Shown here piece after piece: positions 9,845-21,244 of a DNA stretch of 64,000 nucleotides. The stretch spans positions 5,456,001 through 5,520,000 of the forward strand of contig JAJTUQ010000002.1 in the NCBI GenBank assembly GCA_021399445.1. The letters run 5' to 3'. The position numbers were made by a program, and so were the translations under genes. The stretch's first letter is position 1. Each line of letters begins with the position of its first letter. Under the pieces are notes generated by a model, which did not search any database, had not been told where the DNA came from, and worked only from the letters and a program-made list of their open reading frames with translations. The DNA comes from Xylogone sp. PMI_703 (lineage: Eukaryota; Ascomycota; Leotiomycetes).

Positions 9845-12700
9845 CTAAAATTCAAACTCATCGAAATCTCGAATACTCAGATCCACTGCTCCGATACCAA
9901 CACCCTCTCTCTCATCTCTCTCTTCCATACTCCTATCTCTTCTCTTCTTCCTATCGCGTCCTCTATCTCGCTCTCTACTAGTATCCACGGCCAATCTGCC
10001 GTCCTTCTCGCTGCTCGCTCTGCTCTGGTCTCTCCGGCTACTCGGCCTCCTGCTATTTACAAGACTGTCCCCTCTCGGAGACCACTCGAGTTCATATTCG
10101 TCTACCTTCTCAATTCCAGGTGCATATCCGGTGATGCTGAAGTTGAGACCTGGAATTTCACTGTCTTTGGGTAACCTCGGTGGTGCCGATCCCACAATCC
10201 CACTTGATGAGGAGGTGGCCGATGCTGTGGTTCCTCTCCGAGAGCGGCTTCCTGTTGAGGATGGAGGTTTCGTTGCCGTTGTCGCTGACCCATTCTCAGA
10301 TTCGCCAGCTGTGATGGTGCTGGATCGGTTCGACTGCATGGCCGATTTAATACTTCGGTAGACGTGTGGTAGTGGAAATGAGTGGTTTGATATTGTAGTT
10401 GGCGATTCGTGCACATTGTTGCTCCATATTGCAGGGGCTTTCCAGCAGTAGCTCACCTCATGACTAGCTTCCTCCGTATTGGGAACTGCCCCTTTCCATG
10501 GCGGCGTCCCGCTTAACCTGGGGTTAAGGTGGTAAGAGACGTCAGCCGCATATCGCATGTTGGGTGTGTCCACTGCCACTGTAGCGAGAGTTTGGAGGAT
10601 ACCGTAGATGAGTACCCAGCGGCCTCTACGTGCTGCGTAAGGGTCGACGTCGCCAACTTTGTCTGCCTTTTCGAAGCGGACAAACGCATCGACAAGGTCA
10701 TTAGATGTGAAATCAGAGCCAAGGAGATAGATGTTGGTCGATTCCGTATAGGCAAGAGCTGCTTTTCTCTCCGCCATTCTCTCATCGCCTGTCCTTGCTC
10801 TTCGTGAAGCTGCCCGGAGATTGTCGGTTGATGGTTGGGTTAGTATGGGGACTGATTCTGGCACTAAGGGATAGGGATGAGGTATGTGAGGGTATTTATG
10901 TCGGTTGTCGAAGGCCACCAGGATATCCGTAAAAGGGAGGTCTTCTGTATCAGCTCTGAATCCTTTATTGTTGGGATGGATGATTTTCCATTTCCGGCCA
11001 CTGCGTTCTTCTGAGGATTCCCATATCACGTCTCTATTTACGATATAGTCATATAGTGCGCCGAAATCCCTTTGTAGGGCTTGGGCCAGGGATCGTGTGA
11101 GCCAGATGTCTTCTCCGTATTCGATATGTGGGGGCCAGATTTCATAGGTATATTCGTAGTGCTGGATAAAGAATTTCCGGAGCCTTTCAAAACTCAGTTG
11201 GGCCGCGGTTGGCTTATCGCTCATTAATGGCCACATGTCAGTAAAATCAAAATTTGCAAGCCGATCTTCTGCTGCATTTACACGGACTTGAATTTCCAGA
11301 CTTGACCGTTCCAGGAGAGCCTTCGTTATGGGAGTAAGGTAACGAAACTCGGTAACACCGTCAAATTTATTGTACAATCCCGCAGTATGGATGTACGATT
11401 CTCGCCATCCCTCTTCCCACCGTACTTCAGGACCCTCACTCCAGGCAAGTAGAGCAGCTGCTGCAGCTGGAGAATTTCTAACGTCATCAATGCCTCTTCC
11501 AATCAAATAGTCAATTATCAGCTGTGCGTTATCGGTTTCCGGTGGCATGTAGCTATCCAGCCGTTCGTGTAGGTCGTTAAGCGCCTGATAGAGGTTCAAG
11601 CCGACCAGGGATGCGTGGAAAAGTAGAGCAAAGACATTTCTCGTAGTGACGTGGTAACGGAGAGTTTCTGATTTTGTTAGACCACTAGGAGCGGGAAAGA
11701 AAATCTCATAGGATACTTGGCCATCATATACACCGACACTGTATTCCGAAACTGGTGGTGTGGGGCCTCCTTGTTGCCTACTGGACGGCCTCATAAAGGA
11801 TGAAACTTTAGTCATGGGAGAGCCGATAGGAGAGGGAGGCATATTAAACCCGTTGCTATCATCTATAGTTCCTTCACGCAACAAGGTTACGAGCACTCGA
11901 GATTCGGTAGCTTCTAGGACATGAGACGATAGGCGGAAAGAAGGTGGCGGCCGCATAGTGCGAGGAGCCTCATGGCTAAGAAAAACTAGGGTGTCGCCAT
12001 TGGGGTCCCAGAGTTCGGGATCCTTACGTAGTTTGTTCCACGGCTGTGCTGCTCTCCCATTGCCTGACCAACGTTTTAGTTGCGGCCCTTGCGGAATTGG
12101 AGGAAGTCTAGATTGAGGCGGGCCAGGTCGAGGATATTCCTGCTCCTGAGGTTCTTGTTGCCGATTTGGCCGCTGTTGCGGCTGTTGTGGTTGATGCTGC
12201 TTTAATGGCTTGGATTCCAATGTCGGGGCAGGTGCTGCCTCCTCCTCGACTGCTTCCCGGGTCTCCTGTCGATGTAAGGAAGAGTGAGTTGTAGAAGCAC
12301 TACGAGGTCTCACAATCTCCTCGGGTTCAGCATGTTTCTTTTTCCCACCGCCAAATGTCTTTGTAAGCCCTTTGCGGATTCCTTCACTCTTTTTATCCAT
12401 CAATGATCTAAACGACGACTTCTCGATGCCGGAGACATCTATGACAGGAACAGGAGGATGTCGAACACGCGCATGCGCTAACTCGTCAGATCCAGAGGAA
12501 GCCACAGATTTAGCTGTGATTAGATGTGGTTCATGAGCTTTACCATAATGACCAGAGTCAGGGAAGGTGGGCATACCCTTTGACCTGTTTGCGGGATAGT
12601 CGGCAAGGATCGAAGCAGATCGATCTGCCGTATCATGATGAAGCGACTTCTCCTTCAGCTTGGTCTTCTCCTTGCGGACGTATGCACTTCGACCGGACAT
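9845..12700 (-). CDS. Conserved fungal protein of unknown function (DUF8004-like)
   Basis: Single-exon 951-aa protein. I do not know its function; the middle part resembles a family of large fungal hypothetical proteins that I recall under the label DUF8004, but this needs a profile search. Visible layout: a basic Ser-rich N-terminus with a lysine cluster (KKSEGIRKGLTKTFGGGKKK, about residues 103-122); a Pro/Gln-rich disordered stretch (about 145-205); a folded region from about 215 to 740 containing FLSHEAPRT, YEIFFPAPSG and ALLFHASLVGLNLYQAL; then a Ser/Arg-rich disordered tail ending in SIRDFDEFEF. It has no signal peptide and no clear membrane span. The basic patch could bind membrane or nucleic acid. 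It converges with the Myb gene. Confidence 0.85.
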   Translation of the reverse strand: MSGRSAYVRKEKTKLKEKSLHHDTADRSASILADYPANRSKGMPTFPDSGHYGKAHEPHLITAKSVASSGSDELAHARVRHPPVPVIDVSGIEKSSFRSLMDKKSEGIRKGLTKTFGGGKKKHAEPEEIVRPRSASTTHSSLHRQETREAVEEEAAPAPTLESKPLKQHQPQQPQQRPNRQQEPQEQEYPRPGPPQSRLPPIPQGPQLKRWSGNGRAAQPWNKLRKDPELWDPNGDTLVFLSHEAPRTMRPPPSFRLSSHVLEATESRVLVTLLREGTIDDSNGFNMPPSPIGSPMTKVSSFMRPSSRQQGGPTPPVSEYSVGVYDGQVSYEIFFPAPSGLTKSETLRYHVTTRNVFALLFHASLVGLNLYQALNDLHERLDSYMPPETDNAQLIIDYLIGRGIDDVRNSPAAAAALLAWSEGPEVRWEEGWRESYIHTAGLYNKFDGVTEFRYLTPITKALLERSSLEIQVRVNAAEDRLANFDFTDMWPLMSDKPTAAQLSFERLRKFFIQHYEYTYEIWPPHIEYGEDIWLTRSLAQALQRDFGALYDYIVNRDVIWESSEERSGRKWKIIHPNNKGFRADTEDLPFTDILVAFDNRHKYPHIPHPYPLVPESVPILTQPSTDNLRAASRRARTGDERMAERKAALAYTESTNIYLLGSDFTSNDLVDAFVRFEKADKVGDVDPYAARRGRWVLIYGILQTLATVAVDTPNMRYAADVSYHLNPRLSGTPPWKGAVPNTEEASHEVSYCWKAPAIWSNNVHESPTTISNHSFPLPHVYRSIKSAMQSNRSSTITAGESENGSATTATKPPSSTGSRSRRGTTASATSSSSGIVGSAPPRLPKDSEIPGLNFSITGYAPGIEKVDEYELEWSPRGDSLVNSRRPSSRRDQSRASSEKDGRLAVDTSRERDRGRDRKKRRDRSMEERDEREGVGIGAVDLSIRDFDEFEF

Positions 12701-15700
12701 ATTTGCAAACCGGGGAGGTTAAAGCGTGGTTCCCATGTAACTACAAACGGAAAGTCGAGGTTGAATTAGGGTGTAGATATCAAAACAGGTTTGTATAAGG
12801 ATGGTTGTCAGTGGGACAATTGGTGTTCCTGACGTAAGTATAAAGTCATTCATATGTTTTTCTAATTGATAGGAAATAATCGAGCAATAACTGAGAACCC
12901 TGGATGAGCAAAAAAAGATTTGGTAAATTTGGCTAGAAGCTCCAAGGATGTAGGGAGTGAATGCATATATGTGGAGAAAGAGTGATCAGGCACAGGCTCC
13001 TAAATTCAATTTGGCCTGCCTAAGCCCTACGAAACTCCTAGATGGTCTTAGCAAGGGCAATCCATGCACACAAGCTACGTCGATCAGGAACGGAGCCCAC
13101 CGAGCTAAACCGAGGACCCTGGGGATACCGGCGAAACAACCATGAGGTACGTAGAGTGATTGACCAAGTAGCCTTGCGTAGTCGGCGACGTGTGATCAAA
13201 GGAATGAGATCGTCGAGCAGATTTCCAGTCGAATGAGGGCAGCCAGGACAGATATGGAGCCCACAGATGGTGGTGGTGGGATGGGGGCCCTGCCTGATAT
13301 CGCAGGATTTGGCACGTTGCCTCCTGCTCTGTTTGCTTTTTGGACCAAGGCTTGGGGCGCCATGCAGGAGACATTGGGGAAGGTAATGGTTGCATGCAGG
13401 GCCCGTTCCGTTCAATACAGTAGAGTACGCCATATGGACGTGATTCCTCTTTGTTTGCGAGAGACGGAACCCAACGGGCATGATGACGACTCAGGAAGCT
13501 CCCTTATGGCACGGCCGCCTTGCATGGTCTATGCATGAATTTAGGGACCTGGGCCTTCGAAGGCGATAGGCAGGATCCGGCTGCCGTTGCCCAGCCATTG
13601 GCGCTGTCCGTGGATAATTCTTCTCCTTCTAGGCGTGTTGTCTCCGTACCGTGCTCGTACCTTCGCACCTGGGATCAGGAGAACGAGACATCGAGGGAGC
13701 TAGGCGACACTCAGACACAACGGCGATTGCACGGCGTCGCGTGAGAAGGAGCAGTCAAATGGCGCATGTTTCGGGTAGGCGTGCTGACTAGAAGACGACG
13801 GTTTGATCCCAGGGCGGAGAATACAGAGGATAGTGCTGATGGGCTTGGGTTGGCGGGAGGTTGTTGGTTTGTTGCTGGGTTCGGGTGGGCTGTGACGGGT
13901 TGGCGATTTGACGATAGAGGTTGATGAAAGAGCGGCAGAGATAAGGAAACCTCGCTGAGGTCGTGGTGCCTGCCAATTCAGGCTGCCTAGGCCTGGCTGC
14001 ACCAACGATTGGCCGCCCCCGAGCGATAAGAGACGGCGGCCTTTCCGCGCAATTTGGCATTGAAATTGGTCGTTGAATTCACCACTTCATCAGCCGGCAT
14101 CACGAGTACCTTCACCTTCATCATCATTCTGGCGACTGTTGAGTGGTGATTATTACCGCGCCAAGTGCTCTGGCTTCTATGTAAGGTACTGACTGATCCG
14201 TGCTATCAAGGAATCTACCATCTCCAAAAGCAATTAGCAAATTCGATCATCAACGCCCTTATCTCTTTTCCCTTCCAGCAGTGCCTGCAGCTTCACAAAC
14301 GCATGACATGCAGCACAGCAAAGCCCCGGAGCATCGTCTCTACCACTCAAACAGACCACGGGAGCTTTTTCACCTAGCTAACGAGTTGGTTAATTAATAT
14401 ATCTTCTCTCAAGGGGCTTGAAAATAATGAAACGCAACTCAAAATGGCACTAAACCGTGGGATACTGAGATGCGAACGAGCACTTGGGGGCTAGTTCTGG
14501 TGTGTTTGTTCCAATACTCTTGTTTACTTTTCCGTGCCCCTGGTGTGCCTGGCTACCCAGTCTATTGCGACTCCGCGATACCACAATCCAGTCCAGTGCA
14601 ACTGTACGGTGCCAAGTGCTACTCATTGATAACATGGACCCATCCTTGGGCTGGTTCTCTCTCTTCCTTGTCGCCTCGACGGCACAGGAAAGGTAGAAGT
14701 AGAAACAGAGAAAACGCCTGCACTGTCAAATGACAAAGACGCACTCTCTTTCATGCCGTCGGTCCCTAAGACGAAGGGGACGAGGTACTTTCTTACCGAG
14801 ATGGAGAATGCAGTGTTCTGACCCGACCGAAGTTAACTAAGTTTGACAATGGTTTGTACCGGTACTTCCGCGAGCCGTCTTGCATACCGCACAATGTCTT
14901 CACCACGTCTCGAGCCGGCATGTTTGCAATGCGTACGGGACCGAGATGAGTACTGGAGCATTTATCTTCCACTGCTTGCACTGCTTGGCAGTTCTGGGCC
15001 GCACAGTACAGTCAGCACGGGCAAGCAATCCGAGTTTGGTCTGAAATGATTGATTTCCCCCGCTTCCTTCTCAGCCTTATCAACCTCACGAATTGCTATT
15101 GATTGATCGCATGCTGAGAGGAGGCTGACGTACGCTGCACGAGCCAGATTCATTTCGTTTTGTGAAGGAAGAGTGGGATTCTGTTTCCGAGTGGTTGTTT
15201 TGGGGCACTCTTCCCTAGCCACGGCAGCGTACGAATGCCCCTCGCGTACGGGTTTAAGCTCTGCTTAGCCTTGGACATTTCCGCGGTCTGGGCGCTTTCT
15301 CCCCTGACCCGAAACTGTGGTTCACTAATTCTAGCTGGCTCCGCATTCGACGTCAGCGCTCGTGCTCACCAGAAGATAATCGCTGGATCTCTTATCCTCT
15401 TACTCTCGGTACTACTGTACATTGTCTATTCTTTGGTTTGGGCTCTACCGTCCTGTCTATACAGACTTGTTTCCAAGGCGCTAAAGGTGAATAGAAAACC
15501 AAAACCAAAAGCGCCAAAGCGCCATATTGTCTTCAATTTCATTTCAATCCCACGTGTGCCTGCCGTCCCGCCCCTTATCGGATAGCTGCTCCCCGAATCG
15601 AACATTCTATGCACGAAGATGTGGGGCTGGTGATATTCTCTCGGGTTTGTGGAGAACGAAATGACGGGACCATCTTTGGATAAGGTAGCTGGGAGATTTT

Positions 15701-15900
15701 ACCGCAACTGAACATGTTGATAAGGAACCTTGCGGTGTGGTGGTTTCGATTACTGAGAATGAGTAAGTGACTCGTACCAGTCATACAGGAGAGGACATCC
15801 CGTGTCCTTTTTCTTTAATCTCAAGGATTACCATCCATAAAAGTCGCTTGTCACGGGAGGTTTCTCAACAGTTGATTGGAGCTAGAAGCTATTATCTGTA
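12701..15900. other. Gene-poor interval, GC-richer part
   Basis: No supported gene. Frames up to about 147 codons (for example minus strand 13038-13481) have no family resemblance. One plus-strand frame at 15235-15585 (116 aa) contains a plausible membrane helix (SLILLLSVLLYIVY) but no other support. The proximal few hundred bases presumably hold the promoter of the 951-aa protein gene. Confidence 0.4.
15235..15585 (+). CDS. Possible small membrane protein (weak)
   Basis: A 116-codon frame with one strongly hydrophobic segment (about residues 48-75) followed by a basic stretch (KVNRKPKPKAPKR). This positive-inside layout would fit a small single-span membrane protein. There is no recognisable family, no conserved neighbour and no clear promoter. 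It may be a chance frame in a gene-poor region, and I list it only because nothing else explains the stretch. Confidence 0.15.
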   Translation: MPLAYGFKLCLALDISAVWALSPLTRNCGSLILAGSAFDVSARAHQKIIAGSLILLLSVLLYIVYSLVWALPSCLYRLVSKALKVNRKPKPKAPKRHIVFNFISIPRVPAVPPLIG

Positions 15901-18819
15901 TCCTCTGTTGAAACTCTCTGTAGCCTACACTTGAAAAACAAAAGGCGTCGCAGTAAGGCAAGATCTGGCTGTAAAAAATGAAGCCCTCTACGGGGACCCA
16001 GAAGTAATGTCTTCCTGTCTTCTGTTGTTATCGGCAAGATAGTGTCTTCAACTCACATAGCTATGACCAGGATGATATCGTCGATTTCTACTGTCGCTCA
16101 CGGCTGCTGTGCCCTAGGAGAAGACGATTTTCATCACAGTGGACCACCAGGGGAAAGTTGGAGTGGACTGCGTTGCTCGTAGGTATTTGAGATGATGCCT
16201 GCAAAGCGGATTGCGTCGTGGGCATCGCTTAGACGGTACTCTAACGAATGTGTACACATTTGTTTCAAATCAAAACTGTGACAAATCAGAAACTATGTTT
16301 CTCACTAGATTTTTATCATATCTAGGTCTAGTTAAAGAGAACTTACCAGCATATTTGTATGGAGAATCAAACTCAAAGTTGTTGCCTAGCATTCAGTATG
16401 AAAAACTTCTCATGAACTTTCTTATTATTCTGATATCCAAATAGGTCATCCTGCATAGCTCGCCATTTCCTTGTGTCGTTTCTTGCCATCGGGAGAGCTA
16501 TCTTGTGGTGGTCCGGGCCAAAATAGTGGATGATCGCGACTCGATATCAATCCGTATAATTCCAATTATTATGCAGGTTTTGAGATGAATACTCGTTGCC
16601 TTCAGTATCGGTAGTACAACATCGTAGAATAGGATCTTGGCCATCCAATCACGATTCTCCCGGTATTATACTGCTTTATTCAGTCAAGAGCTTGTTTCAA
16701 AGACCAGGATTGAGATGGAACGGGTCAGCCATGAGGATTTTGATATTGAAAGCCAGCCGTATTGGTCCTGGTGAGAGTTCATTGCGGTGAAGGAAAGGCT
16801 TGTGCAGCTCGCTGGCTTCCAGGTGGTGATTGGAAATGCCTCCAAGAGAATGAAGATGACTCCTGTGTCTTCAACTGGTTCACGGAATGCTGAAGATGTG
16901 ACAAAGTGAACTTCGTATCCTCGTGTGCCGAGCTATGACAAGCCTGGGAGTAAGATGGCTAATGACAGCTGCGGAGTGTACTAGAAGAATGGGGATTTTT
17001 GATGTCATATTTGATTCTAATGCCTGGGTATCCTCTCTAACAATGGGCCTATTCATTGATAAATGGATCAAGTCAAATCCTTCCGAATTAGGGCCCCGGG
17101 TATGTTATACTGAAAATATCTCCAGGGAGTGGAAGCTCCGAAAATCTAAAACAAGAATCACACATATCCCGGTTGCCTCAACTATCTGGACTAACAGAAA
17201 CATGACGCTGAGCCACTCTCTGATTAAAGCCTGTGCGTTTGAGAACATGTTTTAGAACCGATTTACGTATGCTTGCAGTCATCATCTGAACATGTCTTCA
17301 GCTTCTGAACCAGTCGAGCTCTGAATCAGCACCGTAGAACCCTACTTGCATACTGCAGTAAAGGTTACGGTGGCGACACTAGAATTCTGAAAGGTTTGCT
17401 TTGAAAAGATTTCTCCGCTTCCTAGAACTATAGAGGAGTGTGTTGATAGTAGTCGACTTGAATTCCAGAAACTTAGTTGCAGGACCAAACGCCTTGCAAT
17501 ATAATATGTGCTCTCTCGACTGCCTAAGGGGGTTATATATTCTGCATCAACTGTGCTCCAGTTTCAATTTTACTGAACCTTAGAGCTGGATTCCATTCAG
17601 GGCACAAATTTCTCATTTCTCATTGTCATTTTTTTTATATGACCTGGGAAGTGTGAGTCTTATAATGCGTCACCTCAGCACTGCCCTTGCTCTCTTGCTT
17701 TCTTTTCCTCGCCTGAACCGCGGTTCCTTCGACAGGTCAGTATTGCTAACGGCAATATTATTATTTACTCTTCTTTCGTCATATGTCTGAAGGAGAATGC
17801 CGCTTTTCAGCTTCTCGTATCACTAAACCGGGACCCTTATTAGTTGGAATAGTCACCCCGCGGCTTTGTTCCTGCTGTTTGGGGGAAACGCATCATGCAT
17901 GCGGGGGATAGGAGTTAAGATGACTCCTGATATTCGTACGTCCGTGGGGAATTTGACCTTTTTTGTTGGTCTTACTGAGTATGGAATGTCCATCCAGGTT
18001 AGCCAATGGTTCATCGATCCGAATTTCGGAACCTAATCTGAGACTACTGGGCATTATTCCGTACCCTCGGATCTGAAGAACCTGGATCTGGCATCTCCGT
18101 ATAAAGCTTATTTCGATCCTCATTTGCTTGATATACGAAGGCTGTTTTCGTGATCATGCATGCAGTTTTACAGAAGTAAACCAGCACTTTCCGGAGTGAT
18201 ATTTTTGAAAGCTCTAGGATTTTGTAATTGCTTCCAAAGAAGCTGACTCGGTTGACTAGAATCTAGTTCCGCAACTAAAATTCGGAGTGGCCAAGGTTCC
18301 GAGATCTAGGCCAACGCTAACGTAGAAGAAATCTCCGATACTTAGATACAAGTCCTACCAAAACGATTTAGTCAGTCGTGTCAAAGACGTCAAAAAGGGT
18401 ATCGGAGTGGATCAAAACTGGGTCTTCAACTACCTCACACCATTGCCGCATGACCTATGGTTAAGTCCGTGGCAAGATAGTCCAATAGCAACTAGTTCTT
18501 TGCCTTGATTTTGCCATTGCTGATCAAGCTTTGTGGATCTTCTTGTGGATACATGTTACCTTACTATTGATAACTAACCTCCTTCTATTTACCCGTGAAC
18601 GTGTTGATCATATCTATATTCTCACCCGAGATTTTTCTTCTCCGTAACCTCCACGTTCTCCAGATCGCTCATCCCCCAGAATGATACCTCCGTATTTCTA
18701 CTCCGCAGCCTCCGCATAAGAATTTTCTGGAGTATTTCCCTGGCTCTTTCTATCTTTTTCTTCTTTCATTTCCCCCTTTTACCATTGGTCGTCTGTACGC
18801 AAGGCTACGGACATTTAAG
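15901..18819. other. Gene-poor interval, AT-richer part
   Basis: About 2.9 kb without a supported gene. It has many stop codons in all frames and scattered short frames, one of them cysteine-rich (16750-16893) and one with a signal-peptide-like start (17665-17790). The last 200 bases are pyrimidine-rich and serve as the leader and promoter of the MFS gene at 18820. The composition shift suggests old non-genic or decayed sequence. Confidence 0.4.
17665..17790 (+). CDS. Possible short secreted-type ORF (weak)
   Basis: ATG at 17665 opens with MRHLSTALALLLSF, a good signal-peptide pattern, 130 nt downstream of a TATA-like TTATATAT. Unspliced it ends after 41 codons. A GTCAGT at 17737 could be a splice donor, but I could not find a convincing downstream exon. 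Either a small secreted protein with unresolved exons, a relic, or chance. Confidence 0.15.
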   Translation: MRHLSTALALLLSFPRLNRGSFDRSVLLTAILLFTLLSSYV

Positions 18820-20550
18820 ATGACAGCTGATTCTATAACCCTCCCTCACCTAGAGGTACATAGTGACGCCTCTTCAACGGTCGCGAGAGAGACGCCTGCC
18901 GATAAAGGGGCCCTATCTATTACTGATGGAGATGTTGTGGAGAAAGAGCATGCCTTCACTGCTGGTGCTCATCTTGAAAATGGAAGTTCCGAAGATCTTA
19001 GCCCAGAACATAGAGATTATTTGCTTGCTCGGCACGGGACCATTGACCTAAATCCTTTACCAAGTATGGATCCTGCTGATCCTCTGAATTGGCCTACTTG
19101 GAAGGTATATCTCATGATCGTTCTTTTGTATATTACTGAGTAATTACTAATTGCCGCGTGTAGAAAAATGTGAATCTCATATTGATTGCCTTTCATGCCA
19201 TGATAACCACATTTGTCGCCGCTGGAATTGTCCCAGCTTACGAAATGCTCTCCGAAGAACTCGGTGTTTCAATCACGAGTATTTCGTACCTCACCAGTAT
19301 TCAGATCATTGTTTTAGGCGTTTCTCCGCTGTTCTGGAAACCCATATCTAACCGATTTGGACGTCGACCCATCTGGCTGATATCCACGATTCTGTCATTA
19401 GTATGCAATGTTGGCTGCGCGAAAAGTCATACCTATGCCACGCAGATTATCACCCGAATTTTAGAGGCTTTCTTTATTTCACCTGCGATTGCAATTAGCA
19501 GTGCAGTAGTAACGGAGACGTTCTTTGCTCGGGAGAGAGGACAGAAGATGGGTGTCTGGACATTGATGGTGACATTGGGGTAAGCGATAGTTCATTCCTC
19601 TACTAAATGAAGATTCTTTACTAACGACATCAAGTCCTCCCGTTGGCCCCTTTCTCATGGGGTTTGTTGCCTACCATCTGGATAGCTGGGAATGGATATA
19701 TTGGATTTTCGCTATCACCAATGGAGTTCAATTCATACTCTATTTCTTCCTGTCTCCCGAGACCCTCTATGTTCGCAAGAGCCCAAAGTCTCTGGATACC
19801 GAGAAGACACAGTCTGCATTTCGGCGTGAATATCTCAATTTCGGCAGAATAGGCCCAAATCCCCTTTCCTTACGGGATTTCTGGACGACAATCTCACTCT
19901 TCGCATATCCCAACATCCTCATCCCGACAATTACTTACAGTCTTGTCTTCGGCTTTTGCTCCGTCTTCTTAGTCGTTGAAATTCCCTCCATATTCACACC
20001 CAGATTTCATTTCAACCCACAGCAGATCGGTCTTCAATTCATTGGCATGATTGTCGGTTCAGTCCTTGGTGAACAGCTAGGAGGTAGAGGAAGCGATTGG
20101 TGGATGAGTCGTCGAGCTGCGAAACTTAGGGGCTCTCGACACGTAGAACCGGAATACCGTATCTGGCTGAGTTATGGCGGTTTTGCAGCCGTTATTTGTG
20201 GTCTGGTGGTGTACTGTGTGCAAGTTGACAACTTGAAGGCGTACAACGTTACACCAATCATAGGTGTTGCGATTGCTGCATTCGGAAACCAAATCATCAC
20301 GACTGTGCTGGTGACGTATACAGTTGATAGTCACCATGAACATGCTGCCAGTATTGGGGTATTTATCAATCTGGTGAGAAGCACGTGGGGTTTCATAGGA
20401 CCGTTTTGGTTCCCTGATATGATTACCAACTGTGGATTGAAAGGAGCAGCGGGAGTGATGGTTGGGATTGTGTTTATTTTCTCGGTACTACCGACTGTCT
20501 ATATTCAGTGGAAGGGTAAGAGTCTTAGAGAGAAGAGAGCTGATAGATAG
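18820..20550 (+). CDS. MFS transporter, DHA1-type drug:H+ antiporter family
   Basis: Probable plasma-membrane exporter or importer of small organic molecules. Exons 18820-19104, 19164-19579 and 19635-20550 join in frame to 538 aa. An acidic cytosolic N-terminus of about 85 residues ends in DPLNWPTWK, a common lead-in to TM1 in fungal DHA1 carriers. Next come motif A as NRFGRRPIW, a TM4-5 stretch AISSAVVTETFFARERGQ typical of the family, and PETLYVRK after TM6. The second half (YPNILIPTITYS onward) supplies the remaining helices and ends with a basic tail. It runs towards the maleylacetate reductase gene, so a role in uptake or efflux of an aromatic is possible but unproven. Substrate unknown. 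Confidence 0.9.
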
Positions 20551-21244
20551 ATTATGTGAGATGCCTTGTAATAGAATTTAATTGGAATTCGACTACGAGT
20601 GTCGTGTTTGATATCTCCTTAGCATCCATCTATTAAATCAAGTCCATGACTGCCATTAATAATATGGTATCACTTTATATTTAGATATCCGAGCAATAGA
20701 TAAGTACACAAAATCGGTTTACAGAACAGCCCAGAGAAAAAGTCTACGGTTTTATCGCAAGGCAAAGGCAAAATGTAGGAAGTTTACTAGTCACGTGTAC
20801 CCCCAAAGACCACGCCAAGGCTGTCTATATAATCCCGAATAGGCAACCGTCTTCCAACACAGCAAGGAGTGCCGTGATGGTATAACCGTCAGGTCGACTT
20901 GCCGTTGGGCGAGGAGGTAAATGCCCCCAATCGTACTCGTAGTCCCGTACGATTGGAAGAGACCTAGGGCGTACAGCACAACCGCTGTATGGCCCGAACT
21001 CTTTTGTCATCAGTATCTTCTAGTTTTTATTTTTTTTCTGTTCCTTTAGTTTTCAGTTTATTTTGACTATAAGTTCACTCTTTGTCGTCTATTTAGACGA
21101 GACCTAGACCAGTATATTGCTAAAATAACTCATTGCGGCCTATTGAAGGGATGGTTTTGTCCATATGTTTTATTATTTCGCTGAAAAGTTATACATACAT
21201 ATATACCTCGTATCACATATCAGTGCAGTATAGATTTCGACCTC
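20551..21244. other. Shared 3' region of two convergent genes
   Basis: AT-rich spacer between the MFS stop (20550) and the maleylacetate reductase stop (21245). No gene is supported; the largest frames are about 60 codons and unlike any family. Confidence 0.4.

Noticed and set aside
13038..13481. 147-codon minus-strand frame
   Set aside because: Starts in a plausible place but the translation is Arg/Pro/His-rich with no family match and overlaps other frames of the same quality.
15580..15615. tRNA-like TTCGATTC on the minus strand
   Set aside because: The flanking bases do not form a T-arm, and no anticodon or acceptor stem can be built around it.
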